NCBI GenBank assembly: GCA_938005615.1
Contig: CALLMV010000017.1
Span: 1-42,257, forward strand
Direction of reading: 5' to 3'
Source of the DNA: an uncultured Verrucomicrobiae bacterium
GTDB lineage: Bacteria > Verrucomicrobiota > Verrucomicrobiia > JADLBR01 > CALLMV01
DNA: 42,257 nt
Position numbers and translations under genes: made by a program. The notes beneath the pieces are model-generated. The model searched no databases, had not been told where the DNA came from, and saw only the letters and a program-made list of their open reading frames with translations. Shown here one piece after another: positions 25,572 through 33,972 of the stretch (position 1 is its first letter; each line of letters begins with the position of its first letter).

Positions 25572-26294
25572 ATGCGTTACGGAATTTTTGGCGACATTCA
25601 TGCAAATTTAGAGGCTCTCGAAGCCGTGCTGGATGACATGCAAGCCAATGCTGTGACTCATTTAGTCTGCCTTGGAGACATCGTGGGTTATGGGGCCAAC
25701 CCACACGAATGCCTGGAAATTGTGCGTTCTTTAGGTTGCCCTGTAGTGAAGGGAAATCACGACGAGGAGACGTGTGATACACGCCATTTGAAAGATTTCA
25801 ATCAATCGGCTGCTCATGCGATTTTGTGGACACGCGATCAATTGACGGAGGAAGAAAAAAACTACCTTCGCGCACTCAAGTATACACGCCCGGTGGATGA
25901 CTTTACGATTGTCCATGCCTCTCTGGATTCACCGGAATCTTGGGGCTATGTTTTTTCCGAGATGGATGCGTCAGCGAGTTTTACATATCAGACGACTCCG
26001 CTATGTTTTTTTGGGCACACGCATGTGCCACACATTTTCATGAGAGATTCTGGCCTCCGGGGCGGTTTTTATTCCAAGGTCAAATTACAACCACGCAGGA
26101 AATATATGATCAACGCCGGCGGAGTCGGTCAGCCACGTGATGGGGACTGGAGAGCGGCTTACGCCATCTACGATCAGAGAGAACAGACCGTGACACTACG
26201 CAGGGTGGAATATGATATCGTGACAGCGCAGAAGAAAATTCTCGACGCTGGTTTGCCAGCGCGCTTGGCTGAGCGTTTAGCAGTGGGGCGTTGA
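25572..26294 (+). CDS. Metallophosphoesterase (calcineurin-like)
   Basis: A 240-residue binuclear metal phosphoesterase. All family motifs are present: GDIHANLEAL (D and H), LGDIVGYG (GD), KGNHDEE (GNHD), VHAS and FGHTHVP (GHTH). The N-terminus MRYGIFGDIHAN fixes the start at ATG 25572. This subgroup includes protein phosphatases, diadenosine tetraphosphatases and cyclic-nucleotide phosphodiesterases, so the substrate is open. It ends 16 bases before the glycosyltransferase gene and probably shares its transcript. Confidence 0.92.
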   Translation: MRYGIFGDIHANLEALEAVLDDMQANAVTHLVCLGDIVGYGANPHECLEIVRSLGCPVVKGNHDEETCDTRHLKDFNQSAAHAILWTRDQLTEEEKNYLRALKYTRPVDDFTIVHASLDSPESWGYVFSEMDASASFTYQTTPLCFFGHTHVPHIFMRDSGLRGGFYSKVKLQPRRKYMINAGGVGQPRDGDWRAAYAIYDQREQTVTLRRVEYDIVTAQKKILDAGLPARLAERLAVGR

Positions 26295-26310
26295 ACTGGA
26301 TCACAGCTCA

Positions 26311-27294
26311 GTGAAGATCTTACTAATCAAACCCAGCAGTTTGGGAGACGTAGTGCATTCGTACCCAGCGGCTGCAGCATTACAAAGGATGCCCGACGTC
26401 GAAGCACTGGACTGGGTGGTAAACACAGAGCTAGCACCTCTCGTGGAGGGCAGCCCGATCGTGCGACGGGTGCTCAAGTTTCCCCGCAAACACTTGCGGG
26501 CATTGCCTGAGTTTCTCAGGGATTTGCGCTCGGAGAGATACAACGTAGTCATTGACCTGCAAGGCCTCCTACGGTCTGCTTTGATTGCGCGCTTTGCAAG
26601 GTTGGTGAGCGACGGATACGTCCTCGGGATGAGTGATGCCAGAGAAGGGGCACTCTGGTTTTATCAGAAGATTGCCAAAGTGCCCGCCGCTCACGCGATT
26701 CTCCGTTATCTTGCAGCTGCCCATTTAGCCGGTGCAAATTTAGACTTGCAACTGCACTTTCCTTTACCTGCAGGGGAGGTTCCGGAAGGCTTTTCTTTGT
26801 CACCAGAGTACATTCTGATTCATCCTTTTTCTCGATGGCTAGGCAAGTCATTAAGTGCTGATCTAGTATCTGAACTTGTAAAACTTTCCGCCCCCAGGCG
26901 CGTAGTTGTCGTCGGGCAGGGGTCGATCAATTTACCCGACATCGCAGAAGATTGGACGGGACGCACTTCGCTGAAGCAATTGCTAGGAATAATCCAGGGC
27001 GCAACAGGTGTAATATCCTCAGACTCAGGGCCGCTGCATTTGGCGGTAGCACTGGGCCGGCCTACGGTCGGGGTATTTGGCCCGTCACATCCTGAGTTGA
27101 CTGGTCCATGGGCTTCGAACTCCTGTGCGATTCGCGTCAAATATGATTCTGTTTGCCGCGTAGGGAAGCAGCGCGCCTGGAAAACCGCCGATAGTGGATT
27201 GGATGCTATCCCAGCAGAACGAATCATTCACGAGTTACACAGGATGATTGGACGTGGTCGATTGCGGCCTAGTGTGAAATTGTTATTAGAATAA
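26311..27294 (+). CDS. GT9-family glycosyltransferase (heptosyltransferase-like)
   Basis: A 327-residue GT-B enzyme of the heptosyltransferase family that adds a sugar, usually L,D-heptose, to lipopolysaccharide core. Motifs: MKILLIKPSSLGDVVHSYPAAAAL at the N-terminus, IDLQGLLRSALIA, and the C-terminal nucleotide-sugar site SSDSGPLHLAVALGRPTVGVFGPSHP. This pattern is closest to the WaaC/RfaC (heptosyltransferase I) branch. It supports a Gram-negative envelope. The start is GTG 26311, just after the metallophosphoesterase gene. Confidence 0.9.
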   Translation: MKILLIKPSSLGDVVHSYPAAAALQRMPDVEALDWVVNTELAPLVEGSPIVRRVLKFPRKHLRALPEFLRDLRSERYNVVIDLQGLLRSALIARFARLVSDGYVLGMSDAREGALWFYQKIAKVPAAHAILRYLAAAHLAGANLDLQLHFPLPAGEVPEGFSLSPEYILIHPFSRWLGKSLSADLVSELVKLSAPRRVVVVGQGSINLPDIAEDWTGRTSLKQLLGIIQGATGVISSDSGPLHLAVALGRPTVGVFGPSHPELTGPWASNSCAIRVKYDSVCRVGKQRAWKTADSGLDAIPAERIIHELHRMIGRGRLRPSVKLLLE

Positions 27295-27467
27295 AATTGT
27301 TGCTTGTCTGAGTTTTTAGTGCCTTATGATATCTTTTGTTAAATTAAAAGGCTTCAAAAAGCTTTCTAAGTATGTTAGTTAATTCAAAGTTATTCAAAAT
27401 CAAATTTTGAGCTTATTTAATTTTTTATTTTAATGTTAAATCATACCACATAACATAGAACTATAGC

Positions 27468-28142
27468 ATGAAGCTTATAAAAACCTTCAAACACACTAAG
27501 AATATTGCCTTTTGCATGCTAACAGCTTTGCTATTTAGTTTAATTACTTTGGGACTTATTGGTTCGACTGAGCGGGTCCAAGTGTCTGATGTGGCGGTGG
27601 TGCTCGGTAATAAGGTTTATCCGGATGGGGCGTTACATCCAAGGTTGGCGGCAAGGGTAGATCGAGCCCTAGAGTTGTGGCGTGCGGGTATTGTGCGGCA
27701 TATCTTAGTGAGCGGCGGGGTGGACGCTGATGGGACGGACGAGGCGATGTTTATGAAGTCTTACTTAGTGCGAAAGGGTGTGCCAGCAGATGCTGTTTTT
27801 GTTCACAGTGATGGCGTGAATACTCATGCAACTGTAATTTATACGGCAAGGGCTGTGGCCGAGGGGCGCTGGAACTCAGTGTTGGTGGTTTCGGAATTTT
27901 ATCATGTCCCCCGGTGTCGCTTTGCATTTTTTTTGGCAGGTGTGCGGGATGTGCGTTGGGCACGTGCTCATTATTTTGAGTTTGGAGATTTGAAGCGACT
28001 GCTGCGCGAGGCTGTCGCCTTAGTGCGGTATTTTTTTCATAATTACAATTTGAACGACAAGCCAGCTAATATGCCGGGCAACCCCGAAGGAAAGGTTGTT
28101 TTTGATTTAAAAACCACTTGCATTTCGATGTATCGGGTTTAA
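27468..28142 (+). CDS. SanA/YdcF-like DUF218 envelope protein
   Basis: A 224-residue protein with one N-terminal membrane helix (FCMLTALLFSLITLGLIG) and a DUF218 alpha/beta domain. Typical motifs: DVAVVLGNKVYPDGALHPRLAARVDRALELW, HILVSGGVDADGTDEAMFMKSYLVRKGVP and VVSEFYHVPRCRFAF. Family members (SanA, YdcF, ElyC) influence envelope integrity and lipid carrier use, but their biochemical reaction is not settled. ATG 27468 lies after an AT-rich 173-bp promoter region. Confidence 0.88.
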   Translation: MKLIKTFKHTKNIAFCMLTALLFSLITLGLIGSTERVQVSDVAVVLGNKVYPDGALHPRLAARVDRALELWRAGIVRHILVSGGVDADGTDEAMFMKSYLVRKGVPADAVFVHSDGVNTHATVIYTARAVAEGRWNSVLVVSEFYHVPRCRFAFFLAGVRDVRWARAHYFEFGDLKRLLREAVALVRYFFHNYNLNDKPANMPGNPEGKVVFDLKTTCISMYRV

Positions 28143-28150
28143 CTGATTAC

Positions 28151-28278
28151 AAGCGCATCAAGAGCAGCAGAGGGACAGGCCCGTTGAAGCTGCGGCAACC
28201 GGTCGAGTGACGTCAGGTGCCAATTCCTGCCCCGCTTGTCGGGGAGAGATGAGCTCAGCCGGTGTCCGGTAGTTCATC
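28151..28278 (+). promoter_or_regulatory. SAM-I riboswitch (S box) in the thrC leader
   Basis: The core matches SAM-I: ATCAAGAGCAGCAGAGGGAC, GGCCCGTTGAAGC, GGCAACC, GGTGCCAATTCCTGCC and AGATGAG. P1 is AAGCGCATC (28151-28159) with GATGAGCTC (28248-28256), one mismatch inside. P2 is GCAGC/GCTGC, and P4 is CCCCG/CGGGG (28230-28244). The 3' P1 strand can instead pair with AGTTCATC (28271-28278), with CCGG/CCGG inside, giving a mutually exclusive hairpin that should serve as the switch. No U-run follows, so control is probably on translation rather than termination. Confidence 0.9.
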
Positions 28279-28290
28279 CCAAGGTTGCTC

Positions 28291-28317
28291 GTGGTGCTAG
28301 CGAAACACCATGATTGA
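28291..28317 (+). CDS. Possible 8-codon leader minicistron overlapping the thrC start
   Basis: AAGG at 28281-28284 is well placed for GTG 28291 but too far from the thrC ATG at 28310. The frame GTG GTG CTA GCG AAA CAC CAT GAT ends at TGA 28315-28317, overlapping the thrC start by eight bases. Translation of this short frame could deliver ribosomes to thrC. There is no other evidence that it is translated. Confidence 0.2.
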   Translation: MVLAKHHD

Positions 28318-29590
28318 GTCAAAGACGATTACTGAAATTAAAGCATCAGCCGGTGACAATCCGTACTTTGTTGCGTTGAAATGTCGTGAATGCGGCAAGC
28401 GCTATCCCAAGGTTGCAATTCATATCTGCGAAGATGATTTTGGACCCTTGGAGTGTGCTTACGATTATGATGCGATTGCCAATAGACTGACGCGTGAAGA
28501 GATAGCCTTACGCCCCAAGAGTATGTGGCGATACAGGGAGCTGCTGCCGATTGATGGCCCGCCAACTGTGGGTTTACAGGTGGGATACACACCGCTCGTG
28601 CGGGCAGATAATCTCGCTCGGGTGTTGGGTGTGGATGAAATTTATATCAAGAACGATGCTGTTAATTATCCGACTTTGAGTTTCAAGGATCGTGTGGTTG
28701 CTGTTGCGCTGAGTCGTGCGCGGGAGATGGGGTTTGAGACTGTTGCATGCGCGTCGACAGGCAACCTTGCGAATTCTGTAGCGGCGAATTCCGCTGCTGC
28801 TGGCATGAAGAGCTTCGTATTCATTCCATATGATCTGGAGCGCAGTAAAGTGCTCAACTCACTGGTTTATGGGACGCGACTCGTAGGCATCCGCGGGCCT
28901 TACGATCAGGTCAACAGGTTGTGTTCTGAAATCGCGGGTAAGTACGGTTGGGGTTTCGTGAATGTTAATTTGCGACCGTACTACGCGGAGGGCTCTAAGA
29001 CGATGGGCTTTGAAATCGCGGAACAGCTTGGTTGGAGGGTGCCGCAGCATACGGTGATCCCAATGGCATCAGGCTCGCTTCTGACGAAGATTCACAAGGC
29101 TTACACGGAGCTACAGCGTATCGGGTTGGTGGCGGATTCGAGATTTAGTGTGTACGGCGCCCAAGCATCCGGTTGCGCACCTATTGCACAGGCTTGGAAA
29201 TCTCGTAGTGAGATCATTAATTTTGTTCGCGAGCCTCGGACGATTGCTAAAAGCTTGGCAATCGGTACTCCTGCAGACGGATATTATGCTGTGGGATCGA
29301 TGAGAGTGACCGGCGGTGCAGCAGAAGATTGTAGTGACGAAGAGATCGTTGAGGCCATTCGTTTACTGGCGGAAACAGAAGGGATTTTTGCCGAGACAGC
29401 GGGCGGAGTTACATTGGCATGCACCAAAAAATTAATTGAGAGTGGTAGCATACCCAGACACCAATCCATAGTTGTTTGCATCACGGGTAATGGCTTAAAG
29501 ACCGTGGAAGCAATTACTGATCGGCTTCCATCGCCGGATGTTATTAACCCGAGCTTGAAAGACTTTGATGCATTGCTGGCGTCATCCTAG
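28310..29590 (+). CDS. thrC: Threonine synthase
   Basis: A 426-residue PLP enzyme converting O-phosphohomoserine to threonine. The N-terminus has a zinc-ribbon-like cysteine set (KCRECGKRY, then C and C near FGPLEC), as in the longer plant-like and archaeal-like threonine synthases. The PLP lysine is in PTLSFKDRV, followed by CASTGNLANSVAA (phosphate loop), MASGSLLTKIHKAY and CITGNGLKTVEAI. It sits directly behind a SAM-I riboswitch, an unusual control for the threonine branch, which competes with methionine for homoserine-derived precursor. ATG 28310 has no Shine-Dalgarno at normal distance. A paralogue with another role cannot be excluded from sequence alone. Confidence 0.92.
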   Translation: MIESKTITEIKASAGDNPYFVALKCRECGKRYPKVAIHICEDDFGPLECAYDYDAIANRLTREEIALRPKSMWRYRELLPIDGPPTVGLQVGYTPLVRADNLARVLGVDEIYIKNDAVNYPTLSFKDRVVAVALSRAREMGFETVACASTGNLANSVAANSAAAGMKSFVFIPYDLERSKVLNSLVYGTRLVGIRGPYDQVNRLCSEIAGKYGWGFVNVNLRPYYAEGSKTMGFEIAEQLGWRVPQHTVIPMASGSLLTKIHKAYTELQRIGLVADSRFSVYGAQASGCAPIAQAWKSRSEIINFVREPRTIAKSLAIGTPADGYYAVGSMRVTGGAAEDCSDEEIVEAIRLLAETEGIFAETAGGVTLACTKKLIESGSIPRHQSIVVCITGNGLKTVEAITDRLPSPDVINPSLKDFDALLASS

Positions 29591-30068
29591 AGTATGGACC
29601 AGTGACAAGTCTTTGCTTCATGGTTACTTTTTGCCTTCCATTCTGCCTCACCTTTTGACTGGGGGTAATGGGCTTGTGGAATAAGCGATGCTTTTTGATG
29701 TTTAGTTTGATTTTCAGGAGCGATGCAATCTTACTCGCTCGTCCCGGATTGAGAAGTTGATTGAAGACATGGAACGGCGACTGTGCTGTTTATGGAAAGG
29801 ATGCATGCTCCTGTCTTGTTCGGCCACTTCAGATCCCACTTTGTTCACGAACCAAATCACATGAGTGCGGAGATCTCAGCTTAATAGAATTCATGATGCT
29901 ATCTAAATAAAATAGATGAAAATAAGCGATCCGTTCATTTTTTTAGAATTAATAAGTATAGCTTTTGGTGATGCTTTTAGTTTGTGAAGTGGAGACTTTT
30001 TTTTAAAATTCTTTGCAATCTCTAAATCTGCCGCGACTGCTTGTGAGGAGTAAGTTGGGAAGGACTTT
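29591..30068. other. Intergenic region without recognisable genes
   Basis: This 478-base stretch lies between the convergent thrC and trpF genes. A weak stem AGTGAC/GTTACT followed by TTTTT near 29600-29640 might end thrC transcription. Short open frames are interrupted by stops and match no family. The segment around 29740-29860 reads open for about 40 codons on the + strand but looks random or like decayed coding DNA. Confidence 0.5.
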
Positions 30069-30683
30069 TTAACCTTTTACAGCGTGGATGAAGTCACGCA
30101 TTTTTGCATGATCTTTGATGCCTGGTCGATATTCCACACCGCTGGAGACATCCACGGCGTAGGGTTGGACCTGAAAAATGGCATCGCGGACGTTTTCTGG
30201 TGTGAGGCCACCGGAGAGGATCACAGGGCGGTCGGATTTGTCAGCAAAATCTGCGGCGATAGCCCAATCGAATGTTTTTCCTGTACCACCAAATTCTGGC
30301 GAAGGGGTGTCGAGCAAAAATGCGTCAACTGGGTAATTAGAAAATCTTTGAGGGGAAATGAATTCTTGTAGATGCAGTGCTTTGATCGTTCGACTAGGGT
30401 AAAGCAGCGAGCACAGCTCGGGAGGTTCCTCGCCGTGCAACTGCCATGCATCAAAGGGGAATTTTTGCTGTAGATCGGTGAGCTCTTCTGCACTGCGGTT
30501 TACTGTCACGAGCACCCGTTGTACAAAGGGCGGCAGTGCGGAAACCCACGGCCAGATATGGTCGAGATTAACGTTGCGGGGACTTGGTTCGTAAAGGATG
30601 AAACCTAAGGCGTCTGCGCCGGCTTCGATAGCTGCAAGCGCGTCTTCGCTATTTGTGATTCCGCAGATTTTAACACGTGTCAT
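30069..30683 (-). CDS. trpF: Phosphoribosylanthranilate isomerase
   Basis: A 204-residue TIM-barrel enzyme of tryptophan synthesis that isomerises N-(5-phosphoribosyl)anthranilate. The N-terminus VKICGITNSEDALAAIEAGADALGFI is diagnostic, with the catalytic cysteine in KICGIT. Further motifs are WQLHGEEPPEL, DAFLLDT, GGTGKTFDW, ILSGGLTPENV and AVDVSSGVE, with the catalytic aspartate and phosphate site. It overlaps the trpC stop by one base (TAATG), so the two are translationally coupled. Confidence 0.96.
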   Translation of the reverse strand: MTRVKICGITNSEDALAAIEAGADALGFILYEPSPRNVNLDHIWPWVSALPPFVQRVLVTVNRSAEELTDLQQKFPFDAWQLHGEEPPELCSLLYPSRTIKALHLQEFISPQRFSNYPVDAFLLDTPSPEFGGTGKTFDWAIAADFADKSDRPVILSGGLTPENVRDAIFQVQPYAVDVSSGVEYRPGIKDHAKMRDFIHAVKG

Positions 30684-31465
30684 TAGCAGTCTATTGCAAG
30701 GAGTTCATGGATGGTGGCGACGGGGCTTGCCGCACGCATCAAGGTTTCCCCAACGAGTATCGCTCGTGCTCCAACGGATAGTATACGTTCGACATCCTCG
30801 CGCGTCTTGATGCCGCTTTCTGACACAATCAGCACGTGCTGCGGGATGCGTGCGGCGAGAGTGAGAGTGGTCTCGATGTTCACTTGGAATGTGGCTAGGT
30901 TGCGGTTGTTGATACCGATCAGATCGCTCCCAAGATTTAGTGCGATATCGAGCTCTCGCTCGTCGTGAATTTCGACCAGGACGTCAAACTGCAAATCGCG
31001 TGCTTCGTGATACAGATCGTACAGTGCAGGTGGCTCGAGAGCCGCTACGATTAACAGGACGGCATCAGCTCCAATGGCGCCGGCTTGGTAGAGATGATGT
31101 CGATGGAGGGTAAAATCCTTGCGCAGTATGGGCAGTGAAACAGTCTCACGCACAGCATGCAAATGCTCGGTGCTGCCTTTGAAGAAATGGGGCTCAGTCA
31201 CTACGGAGATGGCTCTGGCACCGGCGTTAGCATAGTCTTTGGCTTGTTTGAGCGGGTCAAAATCTTTCGCGATGAGACCTGCTGATGGAGAAGCCTGTTT
31301 GACTTCAGCAATTAGGGCAGGTGGTTGCGCCTTTTCAAGGGCAGTCCGGAATTGCCGAAAGTCTGTACGTCGCCTGGTAATTTCCCGCATTTTTGCCGCG
31401 TGGTCTTCCAGGGCAGGCAAGTCTTGAAGCGTGCGTGCGATGATCTCCTCTAGCCTACTGGGCAT
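30683..31465 (-). CDS. trpC: Indole-3-glycerol phosphate synthase
   Basis: A 260-residue TIM barrel catalysing ring closure to indole-3-glycerol phosphate. Motifs: LIAEVKQASPSAGLI (catalytic Lys and phosphate site), ISVVTEPHFFKGS, LPILRKDFTLHRHHLYQAGAIGADAVLLI, VEIHDERELD, LIGINNRNLATF and SESGIKTREDV. The start ATG 31465 is preceded by an AT-rich 156-bp gap divergent from a glycosyltransferase gene. TrpF follows on the same transcript; the remaining trp genes are not in the window, so the pathway is split. Confidence 0.96.
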   Translation of the reverse strand: MPSRLEEIIARTLQDLPALEDHAAKMREITRRRTDFRQFRTALEKAQPPALIAEVKQASPSAGLIAKDFDPLKQAKDYANAGARAISVVTEPHFFKGSTEHLHAVRETVSLPILRKDFTLHRHHLYQAGAIGADAVLLIVAALEPPALYDLYHEARDLQFDVLVEIHDERELDIALNLGSDLIGINNRNLATFQVNIETTLTLAARIPQHVLIVSESGIKTREDVERILSVGARAILVGETLMRAASPVATIHELLAIDC

Positions 31466-31621
31466 AGGGATAATTAGTGTGTAAATATTTTAGAATGCAA
31501 GTGTTGTCTGATCTAATTAGCACACCCGAACAATCTAGGATTAATTACAAAGTAAAAAAAAGTGAATTTTGAGAAACTGATTTTAACTTTCGATCGGAAT
31601 AATACTAAACATGATTGATCT

Positions 31622-32644
31622 GTGCGGATATTATTGACAGTCGATCCAGAAATTCCCGTTCCTCCTACAGCCTATGGCGGCATAGAGCGCATCGTGGATT
31701 GGCTGGCTAGGGGATTGTATCAACGTGGGCATGAGGTAGGTTTGCTGGCACATCCGGCAAGTAGTTGTGAGATAAAATCTCGTTTTGGGTGGTGTGTGAA
31801 TACTTCGCGCGCTTGGCCGGAGGGTTGGAAGGCGGCATATCAACTACACCAGGTTGTCCGGGGCTTTCGTCCCGACGTAGTGCATAGCTTCTCCCGATTA
31901 TTTTATTTATTCGGGCTTCTGGGACGAGGTGAAAAAATCGTGATGTCGTATCAACGCGAGCCGACAGGACGTACAGTAGCTGGTGCTGCCCGTATTTTTG
32001 GAAATCGCATTCAATTCACCGGCTGTAGCGAATATATCTCTAAGCGAGGGGCTGCGTTTGGAGGGCATTGGACGGCTATTCCGAATGGAGTAGAGCCTTG
32101 TAAGTATCCTTTTCGTGAAAAGGTACAAAACGACGCCCCTTTGGTATTTCTGAGTCGCGTAGAAAGCATGAAGGGAACAGATTGGGCGATCAAGATTGCA
32201 CGACTGAGTGGGAGGCGACTGATCATAGCGGGCAATCACGCCGAGTCTGGTGTGCAGGCCGTATACTGGCGGGAAAAGATTTTACCGCATGTCGGACGTG
32301 ATGGAGTAGAATACATCGGTCCGGTTAATGACAGTCAAAAATCTGAGTTGCTTGGCAGTGCGGCCGCGATGATCGTGCCTATTCAGTGGAACGAGCCTTT
32401 CGGAATCGTTTTTGCAGAGGCTCTGGCCTGCGGAACACCGGTGATCTCTTGTCCTAGAGGTGCTTTGCCGGAAATTATCGAGAGTGGTTTGCATGGTTTT
32501 CTCATTAATAGCGTGGAAGAAGGTGTGGATGCCGTAGCACGTCTGGATGAAATTTCGCGAGAGGCATGCCGACTTCGCTATGAAGAGAAATTCAGTTCGG
32601 ATGTTATTGTGAGTCAATATGAGGAGCTATACTTACACCTGTGA
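31622..32644 (+). CDS. GT4-family glycosyltransferase
   Basis: A 340-residue GT-B enzyme. The N-terminus VPPTAYGGIERIVDWLARGLYQRGHEV is the typical acceptor-domain start of GT4 enzymes. The C-terminal donor domain has PNGVEP, LVFLSRVESMKGTDWAIKIAR, and the EX7E region EPFGIVFAEALACGTPVISCPRGALPEII. Such enzymes build cell-surface or storage glycans; the sugar and acceptor are unknown. The start is GTG 31622. It is monocistronic and converges on the amidase gene. Confidence 0.9.
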   Translation: MRILLTVDPEIPVPPTAYGGIERIVDWLARGLYQRGHEVGLLAHPASSCEIKSRFGWCVNTSRAWPEGWKAAYQLHQVVRGFRPDVVHSFSRLFYLFGLLGRGEKIVMSYQREPTGRTVAGAARIFGNRIQFTGCSEYISKRGAAFGGHWTAIPNGVEPCKYPFREKVQNDAPLVFLSRVESMKGTDWAIKIARLSGRRLIIAGNHAESGVQAVYWREKILPHVGRDGVEYIGPVNDSQKSELLGSAAAMIVPIQWNEPFGIVFAEALACGTPVISCPRGALPEIIESGLHGFLINSVEEGVDAVARLDEISREACRLRYEEKFSSDVIVSQYEELYLHL

Positions 32645-32664
32645 TTGTTGGCAAACGTCAGGGG

Positions 32665-33972
32665 CTACTGGTTTTCATCTCCAACAACGGGCAGCGGGGC
32701 ATCGGGTAATGAACCGCGTGTGAAGAATGCTGCAATGGCGGCAACTACTGCCTCTGCATATTCTCTGTGGATGCTGCGGAACATTTTTCCGTTAATTTCT
32801 CGCTCGCCATCGTAATCTCCGGCCAGGAGGCGTGGGTAAGTGTCATGGGCATTCATGAGGGGGCCTTCCACAAATACAACAGGCCCTTCAAATACGCGGC
32901 TTGCTAGCAAATTTCTCGCGTAAACGTACGGACTCTCTGGCAAAGGCATCGCCCAAGATGGGGCACCGTAGTTGGCAGGGCGCCATTGTGGCCAGATGCG
33001 CGCGTACTGTCGGCCGATTTCCTCAGCGAGTCCTCGTTCGATTTTGGTATCATTTGCGAGGGTTTTACGTACGAGATGGAAGCGATGATCTTCAAGTTTA
33101 AGCTCTTCGGCCATGTAACTGCCATGTACGAAGAGAACTAGATGATTGGTGTTCACGAGCCTGGGATGATCTGGATCTCCCCATGGGGCAGCGTTGTAGT
33201 GTACAGCGATAGTGATATGAGGGTTGAGATTTCTTACTATTTCAGCTCGGGCACTAATCTCAAAAAATCGGTAAAACACTCTTTCAGACTCCAAGATTAA
33301 CATTTCTCGTAGAGCATCCAGCCCTCCGTTATTTGCCCTGTGGGATAGTTCAGGTCCAGAAGCGAATCGCCAGAGCCCTAGCAGGGCGATACCTCGCAGT
33401 GTGTCTGGACGTTCTGGCGTCACAGGTTGTGGCTCAGTTTTGGTCCAGACTACGGTTGCTCCTAATTCTTGAAGGAGCCTTTGGATATGCAGGGAAGTGA
33501 TCAGGTTAAGTTCCCATTCTACGATGGGTGGATCATCGCCTATACGAAACCAACGCTGTTCCGTTCGAGCCCACTCCCCTCCGATGTGACCAGGGTCTAG
33601 GCAGACGACCAAACCTCGAAGTGGCATGGCATCCGTGCCTGTTGTGGGAAGCCATCGTGTTCTTTCCGTGAGGCTTTGAACATTGGGAGAAAAATAAAGT
33701 ACCCATGCAGGCACTACACGTGAAGCATCGCGGTAAATAATCAATTTCTCCTCATCAATTCGACAGTATTGCCAGAAGGCTCCGTCGCGGGAGAAGATTT
33801 CGTTCACTCGGTTTTCAAACTCGTCGCGTGTGATACGAAACTGGTACTCATCCAGAAGGCTCCAGTCCACACTTGGTGATCCCGCGGTGCGGGTAAGCAC
33901 CGATGCGTTGTTTGGGATGTAAATCTGCGAGCAAAGCACTCCGGCGGCTAGAGCCCGGCAGAAAGCTTTCAT
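32665..33972 (-). CDS. N-acetylmuramoyl-L-alanine amidase-like zinc hydrolase (Amidase_3 type)
   Basis: A 435-residue exported protein. A signal peptide-like N-terminus (MKAFCRALAAGVLCSQI) precedes a region of about 110 residues of unknown type, then an Amidase_3 domain. Zinc ligands are in VCLDPGHIGGEWA (His), IVEWELNL (Glu) and ITIAVHYNAAPWG (His); VVFVEGPLMN probably supplies the catalytic glutamate. The fold cleaves the amide between N-acetylmuramic acid and the peptide stem. The domain is interrupted by long loops compared with AmiC-type enzymes. ATG 33972 overlaps the upstream stop as ATGA; ATG 33981 is an alternative. Coupling to the exported protein before it suggests a joint envelope function. 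Confidence 0.85.
   Translation of the reverse strand: MKAFCRALAAGVLCSQIYIPNNASVLTRTAGSPSVDWSLLDEYQFRITRDEFENRVNEIFSRDGAFWQYCRIDEEKLIIYRDASRVVPAWVLYFSPNVQSLTERTRWLPTTGTDAMPLRGLVVCLDPGHIGGEWARTEQRWFRIGDDPPIVEWELNLITSLHIQRLLQELGATVVWTKTEPQPVTPERPDTLRGIALLGLWRFASGPELSHRANNGGLDALREMLILESERVFYRFFEISARAEIVRNLNPHITIAVHYNAAPWGDPDHPRLVNTNHLVLFVHGSYMAEELKLEDHRFHLVRKTLANDTKIERGLAEEIGRQYARIWPQWRPANYGAPSWAMPLPESPYVYARNLLASRVFEGPVVFVEGPLMNAHDTYPRLLAGDYDGEREINGKMFRSIHREYAEAVVAAIAAFFTRGSLPDAPLPVVGDENQ

Noticed and set aside
29591-30068. Decayed transposase or small RNA gene
   Set aside because: No transposase motif, inverted repeat or tRNA-like fold could be supported.
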